Shown piece by piece: positions 1 to 7,524 of a stretch of 20,186 nt of DNA; position 1 is the stretch's first letter; each line of letters opens with the position of its first letter. This DNA comes from an uncultured Porphyromonas sp. (GTDB taxonomy: Bacteria; Bacteroidota; Bacteroidia; Bacteroidales; Porphyromonadaceae): the NCBI GenBank assembly GCA_900546675.1, contig URDQ01000036.1:1-20186 (forward strand), written 5' to 3'. Made by a program: the position numbers and the translations under genes. The notes under the pieces are model-generated. The model did no database searches and had not been told where the DNA came from. It worked only from the letters and a program-made list of their open reading frames with translations.

Positions 1-99
1 ACTCGTGGAGCCATTTGGTGACTATGATCTTCAGCCAATTCTCGGGTAGCGTGTCACTACGTCAAATCTCAGAGGGTGCGTTGTCGTATAGGAGGATTA

Positions 100-107
100 A
101 AAATTTG
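100..107 (+). promoter_or_regulatory. Possible Bacteroidota -7 element for the first LRR gene
   Basis: The octamer AAAATTTG matches the Bacteroidota -7 consensus TAnnTTTG except at its first base, and it is followed by the GTACC seen after many such boxes. A TTG lies 16 bases upstream at 81-83, a little closer than the usual 19-21. It would start a transcript about 30 bases before the ATG at 143. Positions 1-99 hold no gene I can assign. Two plus frames are open from the left edge (stops near 49 and 125) and could be the 3' tail of a gene, but there is too little sequence to decide. Confidence 0.35.
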
Positions 108-142
108 TACCTTAGCGCTCTCTAACTTTTATATTACATTTT

Positions 143-2704
143 ATGAAGCGACTTCTACTCCTTCCCGTACTCTGCTTGAGTATCCTAACCTCTATGGCGC
201 AAGAGGCGACAGTCCGTCTGCTTGCCAAGCCCGATGCGACAGAGGTCACGTTTGTCTATCGTCTCGCTCAGCAAGGAGCGACCGCACAGATAGACCTAGG
301 TGGCGGTGAGACCGCTACGCTAGAGCAACCCGAAGCTGAGAAGCTACAAACCTTTAAGCACACATTTGCGGAGCCCAGTAGCACACAGCGCACTATTGCC
401 ATCTCGGCAGATCAGCTAGTCACGCTACGCTTTACAAGTAGCAAAGCTATCTACGGTGTCACACAGATTGCTGCACCCCTCTTGGAGCGCTTTAACTGTG
501 ACTACACAGCGCTTATGGAGAGCGAAGAGCTAGACTTCTCCGCTTGTCCTAAACTTGAGGAGATTACGCTCAATGGTGCCGAGGTCTCTCGAGTCATCTT
601 ACCTCCTAATAGAGGCTTGCTCAAGACCTTCCAGTGGGCTACCCCGCTACTACCCACCCCTGACAGTAGACAGCTAAAGGAACTAGACCTATCTGGTTGC
701 ACAGCTCTGGAGAGTCTGTCCCTACAAGGCACCACACTGCGTACGATCGATCTGACAGACACGCCCCTTCTCAAGCAGCTCGTTATCACAGGTCTCAGTG
801 CTAAGGAGTATCCTCGTCAATTGATAGGAGGCAAAGCTTTGACTCATCTAGAGATGGTGACTCTGCAGTTTTGCGCCTTCACCTACGATATGCTTCCCGA
901 CCTCAACGAGACGCCACTGGACAACTTTAAGGTCTCGAAGATGTACTTCGCTCACGTAGATCGCTCGCAGTATCGAGATATGACGGTCGATCTCTCCAAC
1001 ATGGCCTCTGCCAAAGGTATTGCGCAGGCACCGACACCCACGACCTTCACTTGGTACTATAAGGATGCGGACAAGAAGTGGCAACCGATCCCTGCAGACA
1101 AGGTTGTAGCAGGCGACAAGCCTGGGGTCTATACCATTGACGAGTCACTGCTAGACCCTACCACGCACCAGATTACGGTACGTGCCAAGCTCTTTAATGC
1201 TGGCTATCCTGACTTAGCCTTCTACAAGGGAGGACTGCACACCTATAATATCACGCTACCTTACAAGCCCACCACGATGTCTCTATCTGTGACTACGGAG
1301 TCTCCAGGTCAAGATGAGGATGGCTATGACATTGATGAGATAGATCTGTCTCTCCAGATAGCTGCAGCTAAGGCCGAAACCAAGGTGCAGATCGACTGGG
1401 GCGATGGTCAGCTTAGCGACTATACAATTCCCAAGGCTAATGAACCTTTTACCGTATCCCAGACGGTAGACCTTGGGGCTAAGATCAAGCTCTATGGTCC
1501 CATGACTCTCGTAGACGCTACGGGGAGCAAGATCGTCGCAGTAGCCTTCGAGGATGCTGCAACAATCGAGACACTTCGTCTCTCTCGCAACAAGATCGAG
1601 CAGATAGACCTCTCTCGTCTGCCCAACCTCAAGGAGCTACAAATCACGGACAATAAGCTTGCCGAGCTGTCACTATCCGCTACCCCCAAGCTAGAGGAGC
1701 TGTACTGCGGATACAATAAGCTCACGCAGCTACCTGTCGAGCAGACTCCACTCCTGAGCGTCCTAAACTGCAACGACAATCAGATCACCGCCCTAGCTCT
1801 AGCATCTCTGCCTAAGCTAGAGATAGCGGTACTGAGTGGCAATGCCTTTGGCGAGAGTCTAGATCTCTCTGCCAATAAGGAGCTACGTGTACTGGACATT
1901 GAGCATTGTCAGCTCTCTCAAGCAAAGCTCGAGAGCGAGTACCTAGAGCGCATCAAGGCTAATGGCAATAAGCTCACCGAACTACAGCTCATCCCCTACG
2001 CTGGGCTGGCTCTCAATCTTCACAGCCTAGACGTACGAGACAACAGTTTCACAGCTTGTGATCTCAATGACCTGCTCATACAGCTACCCATCGCAGGTGA
2101 CACCAGTGAGGGACTCTATCGAGTTCAGCTCAGTGCCACACCAGGAGCAACGACCTATGACAAAGCTCTGCTAAATGGTTGGATCGCTGATAGCGAGGGT
2201 AGTAGCAAAGGGTGTGAGACCGCCAAGATTTTTGACGCCTCGACAAGAAAGCACGGACATGCTTACATAGCAGTCGGTGATAAGCACGTGGACTTTGCAA
2301 ATCCTATCAAGAAAGCTACTGGAGGGGCTATCGTACTGGTTCCAGACGAAGGATATATCCCCGATTACTGCAAGTGGAGCACGAGCAAGCTCACGGCAGA
2401 AGATGAGGCTGGGACTAGATACCTCTTCGTCTTGACCAACAACGTCTTCGTCTCTTACGCCTTTAAGAAAGATACAGGTGTCGCTCCCGTTACCGATCGT
2501 CCTAATGTCTGGGTGATTACTCCGACAGCTACGGGCTGGGATATAGAGACACCATACAGCCAGACGAACTATGAGCTGTACGACCTCGCAGGACAACTCC
2601 GAGCTTATGGCGTAACGGATCAGACTGGGCATCTCTCTTGCGAACTCCCCGCAGGGAGCTATCTACTCTCTATCGCAGGAGCAACGATCAAGCTGATACG
2701 CTAA
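143..2704 (+). CDS. Secreted leucine-rich-repeat protein with T9SS-like C-terminus
   Basis: Predicted 853-residue exported protein. Residues 1-19 form a signal peptide (KR, then a leucine-rich core, likely cut after SMA before Q20). Residues about 115-260 contain irregular leucine-rich repeats. Residues about 375-440 form a PKD-like beta domain with the motif IDWGDG near 417-422. Residues about 460-690 carry leucine-rich repeats of mainly 21 residues (pattern LxxLxLxxNxLxxIDLS). The last 66 residues resemble a T9SS sorting domain (ELYDLAGQ, then LPAGSYLLSIAG and a KLIR end), but the usual YPNP start is missing. Such proteins are normally carried across the outer membrane by the Por system and attached to the surface; adhesion or biofilm roles are known for InlJ-type relatives, but the ligand here is unknown. 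It is convergent with a related LRR gene at 3137-5593. ATG 143 is chosen because it gives the intact signal peptide. Confidence 0.85.
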   Translation: MKRLLLLPVLCLSILTSMAQEATVRLLAKPDATEVTFVYRLAQQGATAQIDLGGGETATLEQPEAEKLQTFKHTFAEPSSTQRTIAISADQLVTLRFTSSKAIYGVTQIAAPLLERFNCDYTALMESEELDFSACPKLEEITLNGAEVSRVILPPNRGLLKTFQWATPLLPTPDSRQLKELDLSGCTALESLSLQGTTLRTIDLTDTPLLKQLVITGLSAKEYPRQLIGGKALTHLEMVTLQFCAFTYDMLPDLNETPLDNFKVSKMYFAHVDRSQYRDMTVDLSNMASAKGIAQAPTPTTFTWYYKDADKKWQPIPADKVVAGDKPGVYTIDESLLDPTTHQITVRAKLFNAGYPDLAFYKGGLHTYNITLPYKPTTMSLSVTTESPGQDEDGYDIDEIDLSLQIAAAKAETKVQIDWGDGQLSDYTIPKANEPFTVSQTVDLGAKIKLYGPMTLVDATGSKIVAVAFEDAATIETLRLSRNKIEQIDLSRLPNLKELQITDNKLAELSLSATPKLEELYCGYNKLTQLPVEQTPLLSVLNCNDNQITALALASLPKLEIAVLSGNAFGESLDLSANKELRVLDIEHCQLSQAKLESEYLERIKANGNKLTELQLIPYAGLALNLHSLDVRDNSFTACDLNDLLIQLPIAGDTSEGLYRVQLSATPGATTYDKALLNGWIADSEGSSKGCETAKIFDASTRKHGHAYIAVGDKHVDFANPIKKATGGAIVLVPDEGYIPDYCKWSTSKLTAEDEAGTRYLFVLTNNVFVSYAFKKDTGVAPVTDRPNVWVITPTATGWDIETPYSQTNYELYDLAGQLRAYGVTDQTGHLSCELPAGSYLLSIAGATIKLIR

Positions 2705-2730
2705 GCGACTGAACAGCTACAGAGCAAGCG

Positions 2731-2769
2731 AAGCCCCATACTCCGACTAGCTGAGTATGGGGCTTTCTT
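2731..2769 (+). terminator. Rho-independent terminator after the first LRR gene
   Basis: A perfect 13-bp stem (AAGCCCCATACTC at 2731-2743 pairing with 2753-2765), a 9-base loop, and then TTTCTT. It starts 26 bases after the stop codon of the upstream LRR gene, so it is almost certainly that gene's terminator. Confidence 0.85.
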
Positions 2770-2814
2770 ATTGCGCATTGGGTCATCTTCACTTCGTAGA
2801 GACTATTATATGGG

Positions 2815-2980
2815 ATCGCCACGTGGAGATCCTCAAATCGCTACGTGAGAAAGGGAAATTCTCCACGTAGGCGAGAAATGAAACTTCGGAGGAATGAAAT
2901 GATACTTCGGAGGAAATGTTTCTCGCCCACGTGGGGAATCTTTTTTCTCCACCGAGGCGTTTGAAAATATCCACGTGAGT
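2815..2980. repeat. Non-coding patch of CACGTG palindromes and 21-base tandem units
   Basis: This stretch lies between two convergent genes, outside both terminators. It holds CACGTG at 2820-2825, 2928-2933 and 2972-2977, with near copies TACGTG at 2842-2847 and CACGTA at 2864-2869. Several are framed by purine-rich GAGAA or pyrimidine-rich TTCTCC. Between them ACTTCGGAGG occurs twice, at 2883-2892 and 2904-2913, exactly 21 bases apart within a repeated unit. A 61-codon open frame on the minus strand here is probably accidental, because its content is just these repeats. I infer a dispersed intergenic repeat; function unknown. Confidence 0.55.
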
Positions 2981-3025
2981 ATGGTTGCATCGCTCTTCTA
3001 TGTGAGTACACCCTATGACTAAATA

Positions 3026-3052
3026 GAGACTGTTGACTTTTGCAACAGTCTC
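3026..3052 (-). repeat. Hairpin repeat, copy 1
   Basis: A perfect 10-bp stem (GAGACTGTTG at 3026-3035 with CAACAGTCTC at 3043-3052) closes a 7-base loop. Read on the minus strand it matches the hairpin at 13745-13781 on the plus strand. The stem core ACTGTTG/CAACAGT is identical, the loops differ by one base (CAAAAGT against CAGAAGT), and one stem pair has changed from A-T to C-G on both sides. It lies just beyond the terminator of the minus-strand LRR gene. Confidence 0.6.
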
Positions 3053-3061
3053 AAATACGAC

Positions 3062-3091
3062 GAGAGGACATATCTGATGATACGTCCTCTC
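3062..3091 (-). terminator. Terminator hairpin of the minus-strand LRR gene
   Basis: GAGAGGAC at 3062-3069 pairs with GTCCTCTC at 3084-3091. Inside, past one A/C mismatch, TATC pairs with GATA around a four-base loop. It lies 46 bases beyond the LRR stop codon. No long T run follows on the minus strand, so termination is inferred from the hairpin and position only. Confidence 0.6.
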
Positions 3092-3136
3092 TGTTGATTC
3101 ATTAGGCGCTTATGAAGGCGCTTATGAGTGATCGAA

Positions 3137-5593
3137 CTACTCGGTTACGATTACTTTGTGCGTTTGGTCTGCGATCTGCAGGTAGTAGTAGCCACTAGGG
3201 AGGTCGCCAAGAAGTAGTCGTGCAGCACCCTGAGCGTCTGTCTCTGTCTGTAGGACGATCTGCCCGTCAAATGTGTAGAGAGCCACTAGAGTCTGCTGCG
3301 TAGCACCCTCTATGCAAAGGTAATCTGTCGCTGGGTTAGGATAGAGCTTGATGCGCTCATCAGCACGGGTTGAGACTATATCGATCCCCTCAGGTATCTC
3401 GGTCTCGACAAGCCACCCCTTTTCCGTAGCTGTGGCGTGATGAGCTGTGGCTGCCCCTGGAGTCGCATAGACTAGGAGCTTCTTGTGATCCTTGATGTCA
3501 GGGTCGACCGCTATAGCACTGAGGTCTGGCAGAGCTTCGTAGATCGCATCGAGCTGATCAGCTGGTAGCGGGTTGTGGTGGAGCGATACAATGATAAGCT
3601 TGGGTAGCCCCGAGAGAGTGAGCTGTGCAAACTGATTATTATCGAGATAGAGCTTCGTCAGCTTGACATTCTTCGAGAGGTCTATCGTCTGTAGCTTATT
3701 GCTTGAGAGCTCTAGGATCTTGAGTCGCTCATTGACCTTTAGGTCGATTGACTCCAGCATATTGTCGCTAGCCTCTAAGGTAGAGAGACGCTGCTGGTTG
3801 GTGACGTCTAGGGTACTCAATCCACAGGCGGCGATATGCAGTCTGGAGATCGAAGTATTAGGAGCAATGTCTAACTGACCGATCTGGTTACCATTGAGTA
3901 TGAGCTCGATTAGGCTTGTATTGTGGCTTAGGTCAATAGAGGTCAGAGCGTTGGTTGCAAGGTTTAGGTTGCGGAGAGCCTTTAGTGCCGAGAGGTCTAC
4001 CTGAGCGATCTGATTGCCCTCGAGATATAACCAAGTGAGCTCTGCGTTGTGCTGTAGATCTAAAGAGGTGAGTTGGTTAAAGTCTAGGTCTAAGTCTGTG
4101 AGCTGATTGTTCTTAGTAATGTCTAGCTCTGTCAGCTTATTGTTATCCGCTTGTAGCTCCTCTAAGTTTGTAAGACTCTGGACATTTAGCTGGCTCAGCT
4201 CATTGTCAGATAGGACTAGGTTCTTCAACTGGGGATTGTGAGACAGCTCTAGTGTCGAGAGCTTGTTGCCATTGGCTCTTAGGAGTGTCAGCTGCTTTTG
4301 AGCCGAGAGATCGATCGAACTAATGTCGTTCTTATCGATATAAAGTTGTAGCAGAGCGGTCTGACTGCTAAGGTCTATGGCAGATAATTTGTTTTCCGTG
4401 AGGTAAAGCTCCTTGAGTGCTGTTAGGGCTTTGAGATCTATCTGAGAGACTCCCTGCTGCGCTAGATTGAGCTTTGTAATAGCCTGAGGATTGCCCTTGA
4501 TACGTATCTGTTGCCCCTTGATGGTACCCTCCTTGCGCTTAGTAATCTGGGCAAAGTCGCCAGCCTCATAAGAGACATAGTTACCATCACCCCAATCTAT
4601 CTCAAAGGGCTCTGTAGAGGCGATACCGATGTAGCCCGGTGTGCCAGACTGGAGCGTGGTAGTCCACGAGATGGTGTAGTCTGTCACGGGTGCTTCCAGC
4701 CGCTCATAGCTGTACGTATAGTTGGCATGCTCATTTTCCTTCTTGTTAATGTCTAGGAGCAGAATCTGCTCAGAGAGACGAGCATAGCGATCTACGGGCG
4801 TCTCAGGGAAGTAGCTCTGCGGGAAGCCATAGGGCAAGCAGTCCGCTTGGAGTAGCGTCTTGTCGGAAGTGTATTTGTAGATCACCGTTGGGAAGTCAAT
4901 ACCTACCTCATAAACTTCCATTTTGCTGCAAGCACCATCGGCATCGTACTGATAGCGTTTGGTCTTATCGAGCTGGAGCGTAGAGCCTTGATGGGTATAG
5001 ACTTTGACCTCGGTGAGCTGCCCCTCTGCGGTATAGCTGTAGTCACTCCGTATGGCCTCGGTTAGGCCATCGGAAGATAGCACCTTGTAATCAGAGAGAC
5101 GGCTGAGTAGCCCTTGCTCAGTATAGCTATACTCTATGCGACGCATAGTCATATCTCGGCTATAGTCGTAGACCTCGACGGAGCTCTTGCGTCCCTGCTC
5201 GTCATAACTATACTCGTAGTCTTCGAGTGGCGTGAGGTCTGCACCGTAATAGACACTCTTGGAGTAACCTGTGAGGAGACCCTGGGCATTGTACTTATAG
5301 TCGTAGTGATTAGCTAGGTACCACTGCTTCTTATAGTTGCTAAACTGCCACTCATCGAGCTTGACAAGTCGCTTAGAGGCATCGTACTCGGGAACCTCCT
5401 TGAGCATCCACGCCCCACCCTGCTGGGTGGTGATCGAGTCGAGGAGACGATCCGAGTAGTAGTAAGTATAGATCTCCTCTTTGTTGTCTCTAGAGCCAGA
5501 GATCTTGGAGAGCTGATAGGCTTGTCCCTTCGTGATGCTGGGACAGAGGAGGGCTCCAAGTAGGAGCGTGAATAGAGTAATGTTTCTAGGCAT
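3137..5593 (-). CDS. Secreted YD-like / leucine-rich-repeat protein with T9SS type A sorting domain
   Basis: Predicted 818-residue exported protein. Residues 1-23 or so form a signal peptide. Residues about 90-230 hold five tyrosine-rich units of the kind YxYxYxxxGxLxxxxxY, resembling YD/RHS-type beta repeats. Residues about 305-375 form a PKD-like domain with DWGDG at 333-337. Residues 385-678 are leucine-rich repeats whose key I/L positions fall at 385, 406, 427 and on to 658: fourteen units of exactly 21 residues with no insertion. Residues 747-818 are a clear T9SS type A sorting domain (LYPNPATDYL, later GDLPSGYYYLQI, ending KVIVTE). The protein should be exported by Sec, then by the Por machinery, and anchored on the cell surface. 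A segment before the sorting domain (ATPGA followed by GW) is shared with the convergent LRR protein, so the two are related. A weak TATCTTCG (-7-like) box lies at 5658-5665 on the minus strand. The ligand is unknown. Confidence 0.88.
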   Translation of the reverse strand: MPRNITLFTLLLGALLCPSITKGQAYQLSKISGSRDNKEEIYTYYYSDRLLDSITTQQGGAWMLKEVPEYDASKRLVKLDEWQFSNYKKQWYLANHYDYKYNAQGLLTGYSKSVYYGADLTPLEDYEYSYDEQGRKSSVEVYDYSRDMTMRRIEYSYTEQGLLSRLSDYKVLSSDGLTEAIRSDYSYTAEGQLTEVKVYTHQGSTLQLDKTKRYQYDADGACSKMEVYEVGIDFPTVIYKYTSDKTLLQADCLPYGFPQSYFPETPVDRYARLSEQILLLDINKKENEHANYTYSYERLEAPVTDYTISWTTTLQSGTPGYIGIASTEPFEIDWGDGNYVSYEAGDFAQITKRKEGTIKGQQIRIKGNPQAITKLNLAQQGVSQIDLKALTALKELYLTENKLSAIDLSSQTALLQLYIDKNDISSIDLSAQKQLTLLRANGNKLSTLELSHNPQLKNLVLSDNELSQLNVQSLTNLEELQADNNKLTELDITKNNQLTDLDLDFNQLTSLDLQHNAELTWLYLEGNQIAQVDLSALKALRNLNLATNALTSIDLSHNTSLIELILNGNQIGQLDIAPNTSISRLHIAACGLSTLDVTNQQRLSTLEASDNMLESIDLKVNERLKILELSSNKLQTIDLSKNVKLTKLYLDNNQFAQLTLSGLPKLIIVSLHHNPLPADQLDAIYEALPDLSAIAVDPDIKDHKKLLVYATPGAATAHHATATEKGWLVETEIPEGIDIVSTRADERIKLYPNPATDYLCIEGATQQTLVALYTFDGQIVLQTETDAQGAARLLLGDLPSGYYYLQIADQTHKVIVTE

Positions 5594-5741
5594 AGTTTTT
5601 TGCTATTGAAGTGGTTAGTTAGATGTTCAGCGTTCGCTAAGTCCTTTACGACCTCCACGAAGATAGATATATTTTTCGATCTAACGGATAACTAAGTTTC
5701 ATCTCTGAGAAACTTTTCTCGCAACTTCGGGGGTAAAACCA

Positions 5742-5772
5742 TTGTGGCTCTTAAATCAAATTATTATCTTTG
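5742..5772 (+). promoter_or_regulatory. Promoter of the V-type ATPase operon
   Basis: TATCTTTG at 5765-5772 is a perfect TAnnTTTG -7 element. A TTG at 5742-5744 lies 20 bases upstream, the spacing expected for the Bacteroidota -33 element. Transcription would start near 5777, leaving a leader of about 78 bases before atpE. Confidence 0.7.
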
Positions 5773-5785
5773 CCATTGTAAGAGC

Positions 5786-5819
5786 ATACACCTACGCGAG
5801 AGACTCGCTGCTGGTGTAT
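5786..5819 (+). promoter_or_regulatory. Structured leader hairpin before atpE
   Basis: ATACACC at 5786-5792 pairs with GGTGTAT at 5813-5819. Inside, GCGAG at 5796-5800 pairs with CTCGC at 5804-5808 around a three-base loop. The two stems are separated by a small internal loop. It lies in the inferred 5' leader, ending 36 bases before the ATG. It may stabilise the mRNA or regulate translation; it matches no riboswitch class that I recognise. Confidence 0.45.
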
Positions 5820-5855
5820 TCTACAAGGCAAGCAAAAAACATAGACTACATATAG

Positions 5856-6449
5856 ATGGACTCCAAGATTAAGGAACTCACCGATAAGATCTACCACGAA
5901 GGGGTAGAAAAGGGAAATCAAGAAGCTGCTCAGATCTTAGCCAAGGCTAAGCAGCAAAGCGACGAGATGCTCGCTACCGCACAGGCCGAGGCACAGCGCA
6001 TCGTGAGTGATGCCCAGCGTCAAGCAGCGGATCTAACCAAAAATACGCAGTCTGAGCTCAAGCTCTACGCTGAGCAGGTGGTTAGCTCTACGCAGAGTAC
6101 CATTGCGGATAGTCTGACGGATCGCATCGTACGTGACAATGTCAAGGCGATGACGACTGATGCAGACTTTATGCAGAAGTTGATGCTCGCCATCGTACAG
6201 CAGTGGACCGTCGGTGAGCCGATGGTCATCGAGACAGCCAATGCTGAGGCGCTGGAGAAGTATATGCTCGGCAACGCTAAGGCGCTACTAGATAGCGGAC
6301 AAGTAACGATCCGTACGGGATCGGCTCAGGGTGCTGGCTTTTCTGTAGCACCGGCTGATGGCTCGTACAAGGTCAACTTCGGTGAGGAGGAGTTTGTCAA
6401 CTTCTTCAAGAGCTTCCTACGTCCTCGTCTCGTGGAGGAGCTTTTCTAA
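5856..6449 (+). CDS. atpE: V-type ATP synthase subunit E
   Basis: Predicted 197-residue cytoplasmic subunit, a normal length for the family. It forms the peripheral stalk (stator) that holds the A3B3 head against rotation. The first 80 or so residues are a long charged, alanine- and glutamine-rich helix (IKELTDKIYHEGVEKG, then repeated QAxAEAQ-like stretches) typical of the coiled-coil half. Residues about 90-197 form the mixed alpha/beta C-terminal domain that contacts A and B, ending FLRPRLVEELF. It is the first gene of the operon, 36 bases after a leader hairpin. Subunit E normally pairs with a small G/H subunit, but no gene for one is seen here. A weak hairpin at 6477-6503 lies in the 80-base gap to the next gene. 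Confidence 0.9.
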   Translation: MDSKIKELTDKIYHEGVEKGNQEAAQILAKAKQQSDEMLATAQAEAQRIVSDAQRQAADLTKNTQSELKLYAEQVVSSTQSTIADSLTDRIVRDNVKAMTTDADFMQKLMLAIVQQWTVGEPMVIETANAEALEKYMLGNAKALLDSGQVTIRTGSAQGAGFSVAPADGSYKVNFGEEEFVNFFKSFLRPRLVEELF

Positions 6450-6529
6450 GCAAGCTATATATAAAGTATAGTTAAGGGTGCCTACAGAGCCTCTCTGCAC
6501 ACCACTTGCTGTGCTATAACGACAACATT

Positions 6530-7516
6530 ATGGCAAAGTACTACGCTACCATCGCAGGTCTGCCAAACATTGGTGTAGACGACCGCAAGCTACCGATACA
6601 GACGGATGCACTGCAGGCGGAGCTACGACAGGAACTCACCAAGCGTGACAGACAGCTCCTAGACCTACTCCTTATGGAGCAGGAGATACCGCAGATCTTG
6701 GAGACGATCAATGCGTGGCTCTCGGACGACTCTATCCACTGGGAGGATGACCCCTCAGAGATTGAGCTGGAGCCTCAAGAGCCACTAGAGACGATCGATG
6801 CTCAGGAGCTCGCTGACTATATCATAGCTGTACAGCAGCGCACGAAGCGTCCCCGCACGAAGCACCTCCCCGACTTCATCAAGGAGTACATCGAGATGCG
6901 CCTCCCCGATCCAGAACTGGAGGAGGAGCTAGAGGAGGAGCGAGCTGAGATGCGTGAGGAGCTGCAGCAGGCAGAGGAGCCCTACACGATCTGGCAGCTA
7001 CGCCTAGAGCAGGATAAGCTTATGGCAATGTACTACGACTATCTGATGCATCAGAGAAATCGTTTCGTAGCTGAGTGGGCGGAGTTTAACCTTAACATCA
7101 AGAATATCTTAGCCGCCTACACTAGTCGGCAGCTGGGCTTTGACCCTAAGGAGTATATCATCGGAGGAGGCACACTGCAGCATCATCTGCGCACTTCGCA
7201 GGCTGCGGACTTTAGCATTACGGAGGAGCTATTTCCTCAGATACAGCAGTTGGTCAATATCAGTCGTGAGGAGGACATCGCTCGTCGCGAGCAGCTGATA
7301 GACCGGCTTCGCTGGGATTGGCTCGAGGAGCAGACCTTCTTCAAGCCCTTTGACATAGAGTATCTCCTAGCCTACTACCTAGAGCTGGAGATTCTAGAGC
7401 GCTGGGTATCACTCAACGAAGAGACGGGCGAGCAGGTCTTCCGTCAGATAGTCTCTCAGCTCAAGCATGAGAGTACCACCTCGCTAGAGGAGTTCAAACG
7501 CAAACAAAAGAAATAA
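6530..7516 (+). CDS. DUF2764 family protein, candidate V-ATPase subunit C substitute
   Basis: Predicted 328-residue soluble protein, with no signal peptide or membrane segment. It starts MAKYYATIAGLPNI. An upstream in-frame ATG at 6506 would add eight residues (MLCYNDNI), but the MAKYY start is preferred because the family begins with this hydrophobic Tyr-rich strand. Residues 127-150 are strongly acidic (runs of EE with few other residues), and the rest is mostly helical with many Leu, Tyr and Arg. Proteins of this type sit between subunits E and A in V-ATPase operons of Bacteroidota, chlamydiae and spirochaetes, where a recognisable subunit C gene is absent. The fit of position and the helical C-terminal half (FNLNIKNILAAY) make a subunit-C-like linker between rotor and ring plausible, but this is inference. 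It ends 8 bases before atpA. Confidence 0.75.
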   Translation: MAKYYATIAGLPNIGVDDRKLPIQTDALQAELRQELTKRDRQLLDLLLMEQEIPQILETINAWLSDDSIHWEDDPSEIELEPQEPLETIDAQELADYIIAVQQRTKRPRTKHLPDFIKEYIEMRLPDPELEEELEEERAEMREELQQAEEPYTIWQLRLEQDKLMAMYYDYLMHQRNRFVAEWAEFNLNIKNILAAYTSRQLGFDPKEYIIGGGTLQHHLRTSQAADFSITEELFPQIQQLVNISREEDIARREQLIDRLRWDWLEEQTFFKPFDIEYLLAYYLELEILERWVSLNEETGEQVFRQIVSQLKHESTTSLEEFKRKQKK

Positions 7517-7524
7517 TAGATACA

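Noticed and set aside
2171..2632. 153-codon open frame on the minus strand inside the first LRR gene
   Set aside because: It is antisense to a well-supported exported protein; the sequence has no recognisable domain or signal and is explained by codon use of the real gene.
2789..2974. 61-codon minus-strand open frame between the LRR genes
   Set aside because: It is made of the CACGTG and ACTTCGGAGG repeats, and its protein would simply translate the repeats.
2820..2977. CRISPR-like array from the repeated CACGTG motifs
   Set aside because: Repeats are 6-10 bases, unevenly spaced and without uniform spacers; no cas gene is nearby.
5694..5735. Possible further copy of the ACTTCGG repeat upstream of the V-ATPase promoter
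   Set aside because: Only the ACTTCGG core and loose GAGAA similarity are shared; not enough to call it the same repeat.
6477..6503. Possible hairpin between atpE and the DUF2764 gene
   Set aside because: Only 4 and 5 bp segments with mismatches between them; too weak to call a terminator or processing site inside an evident operon.
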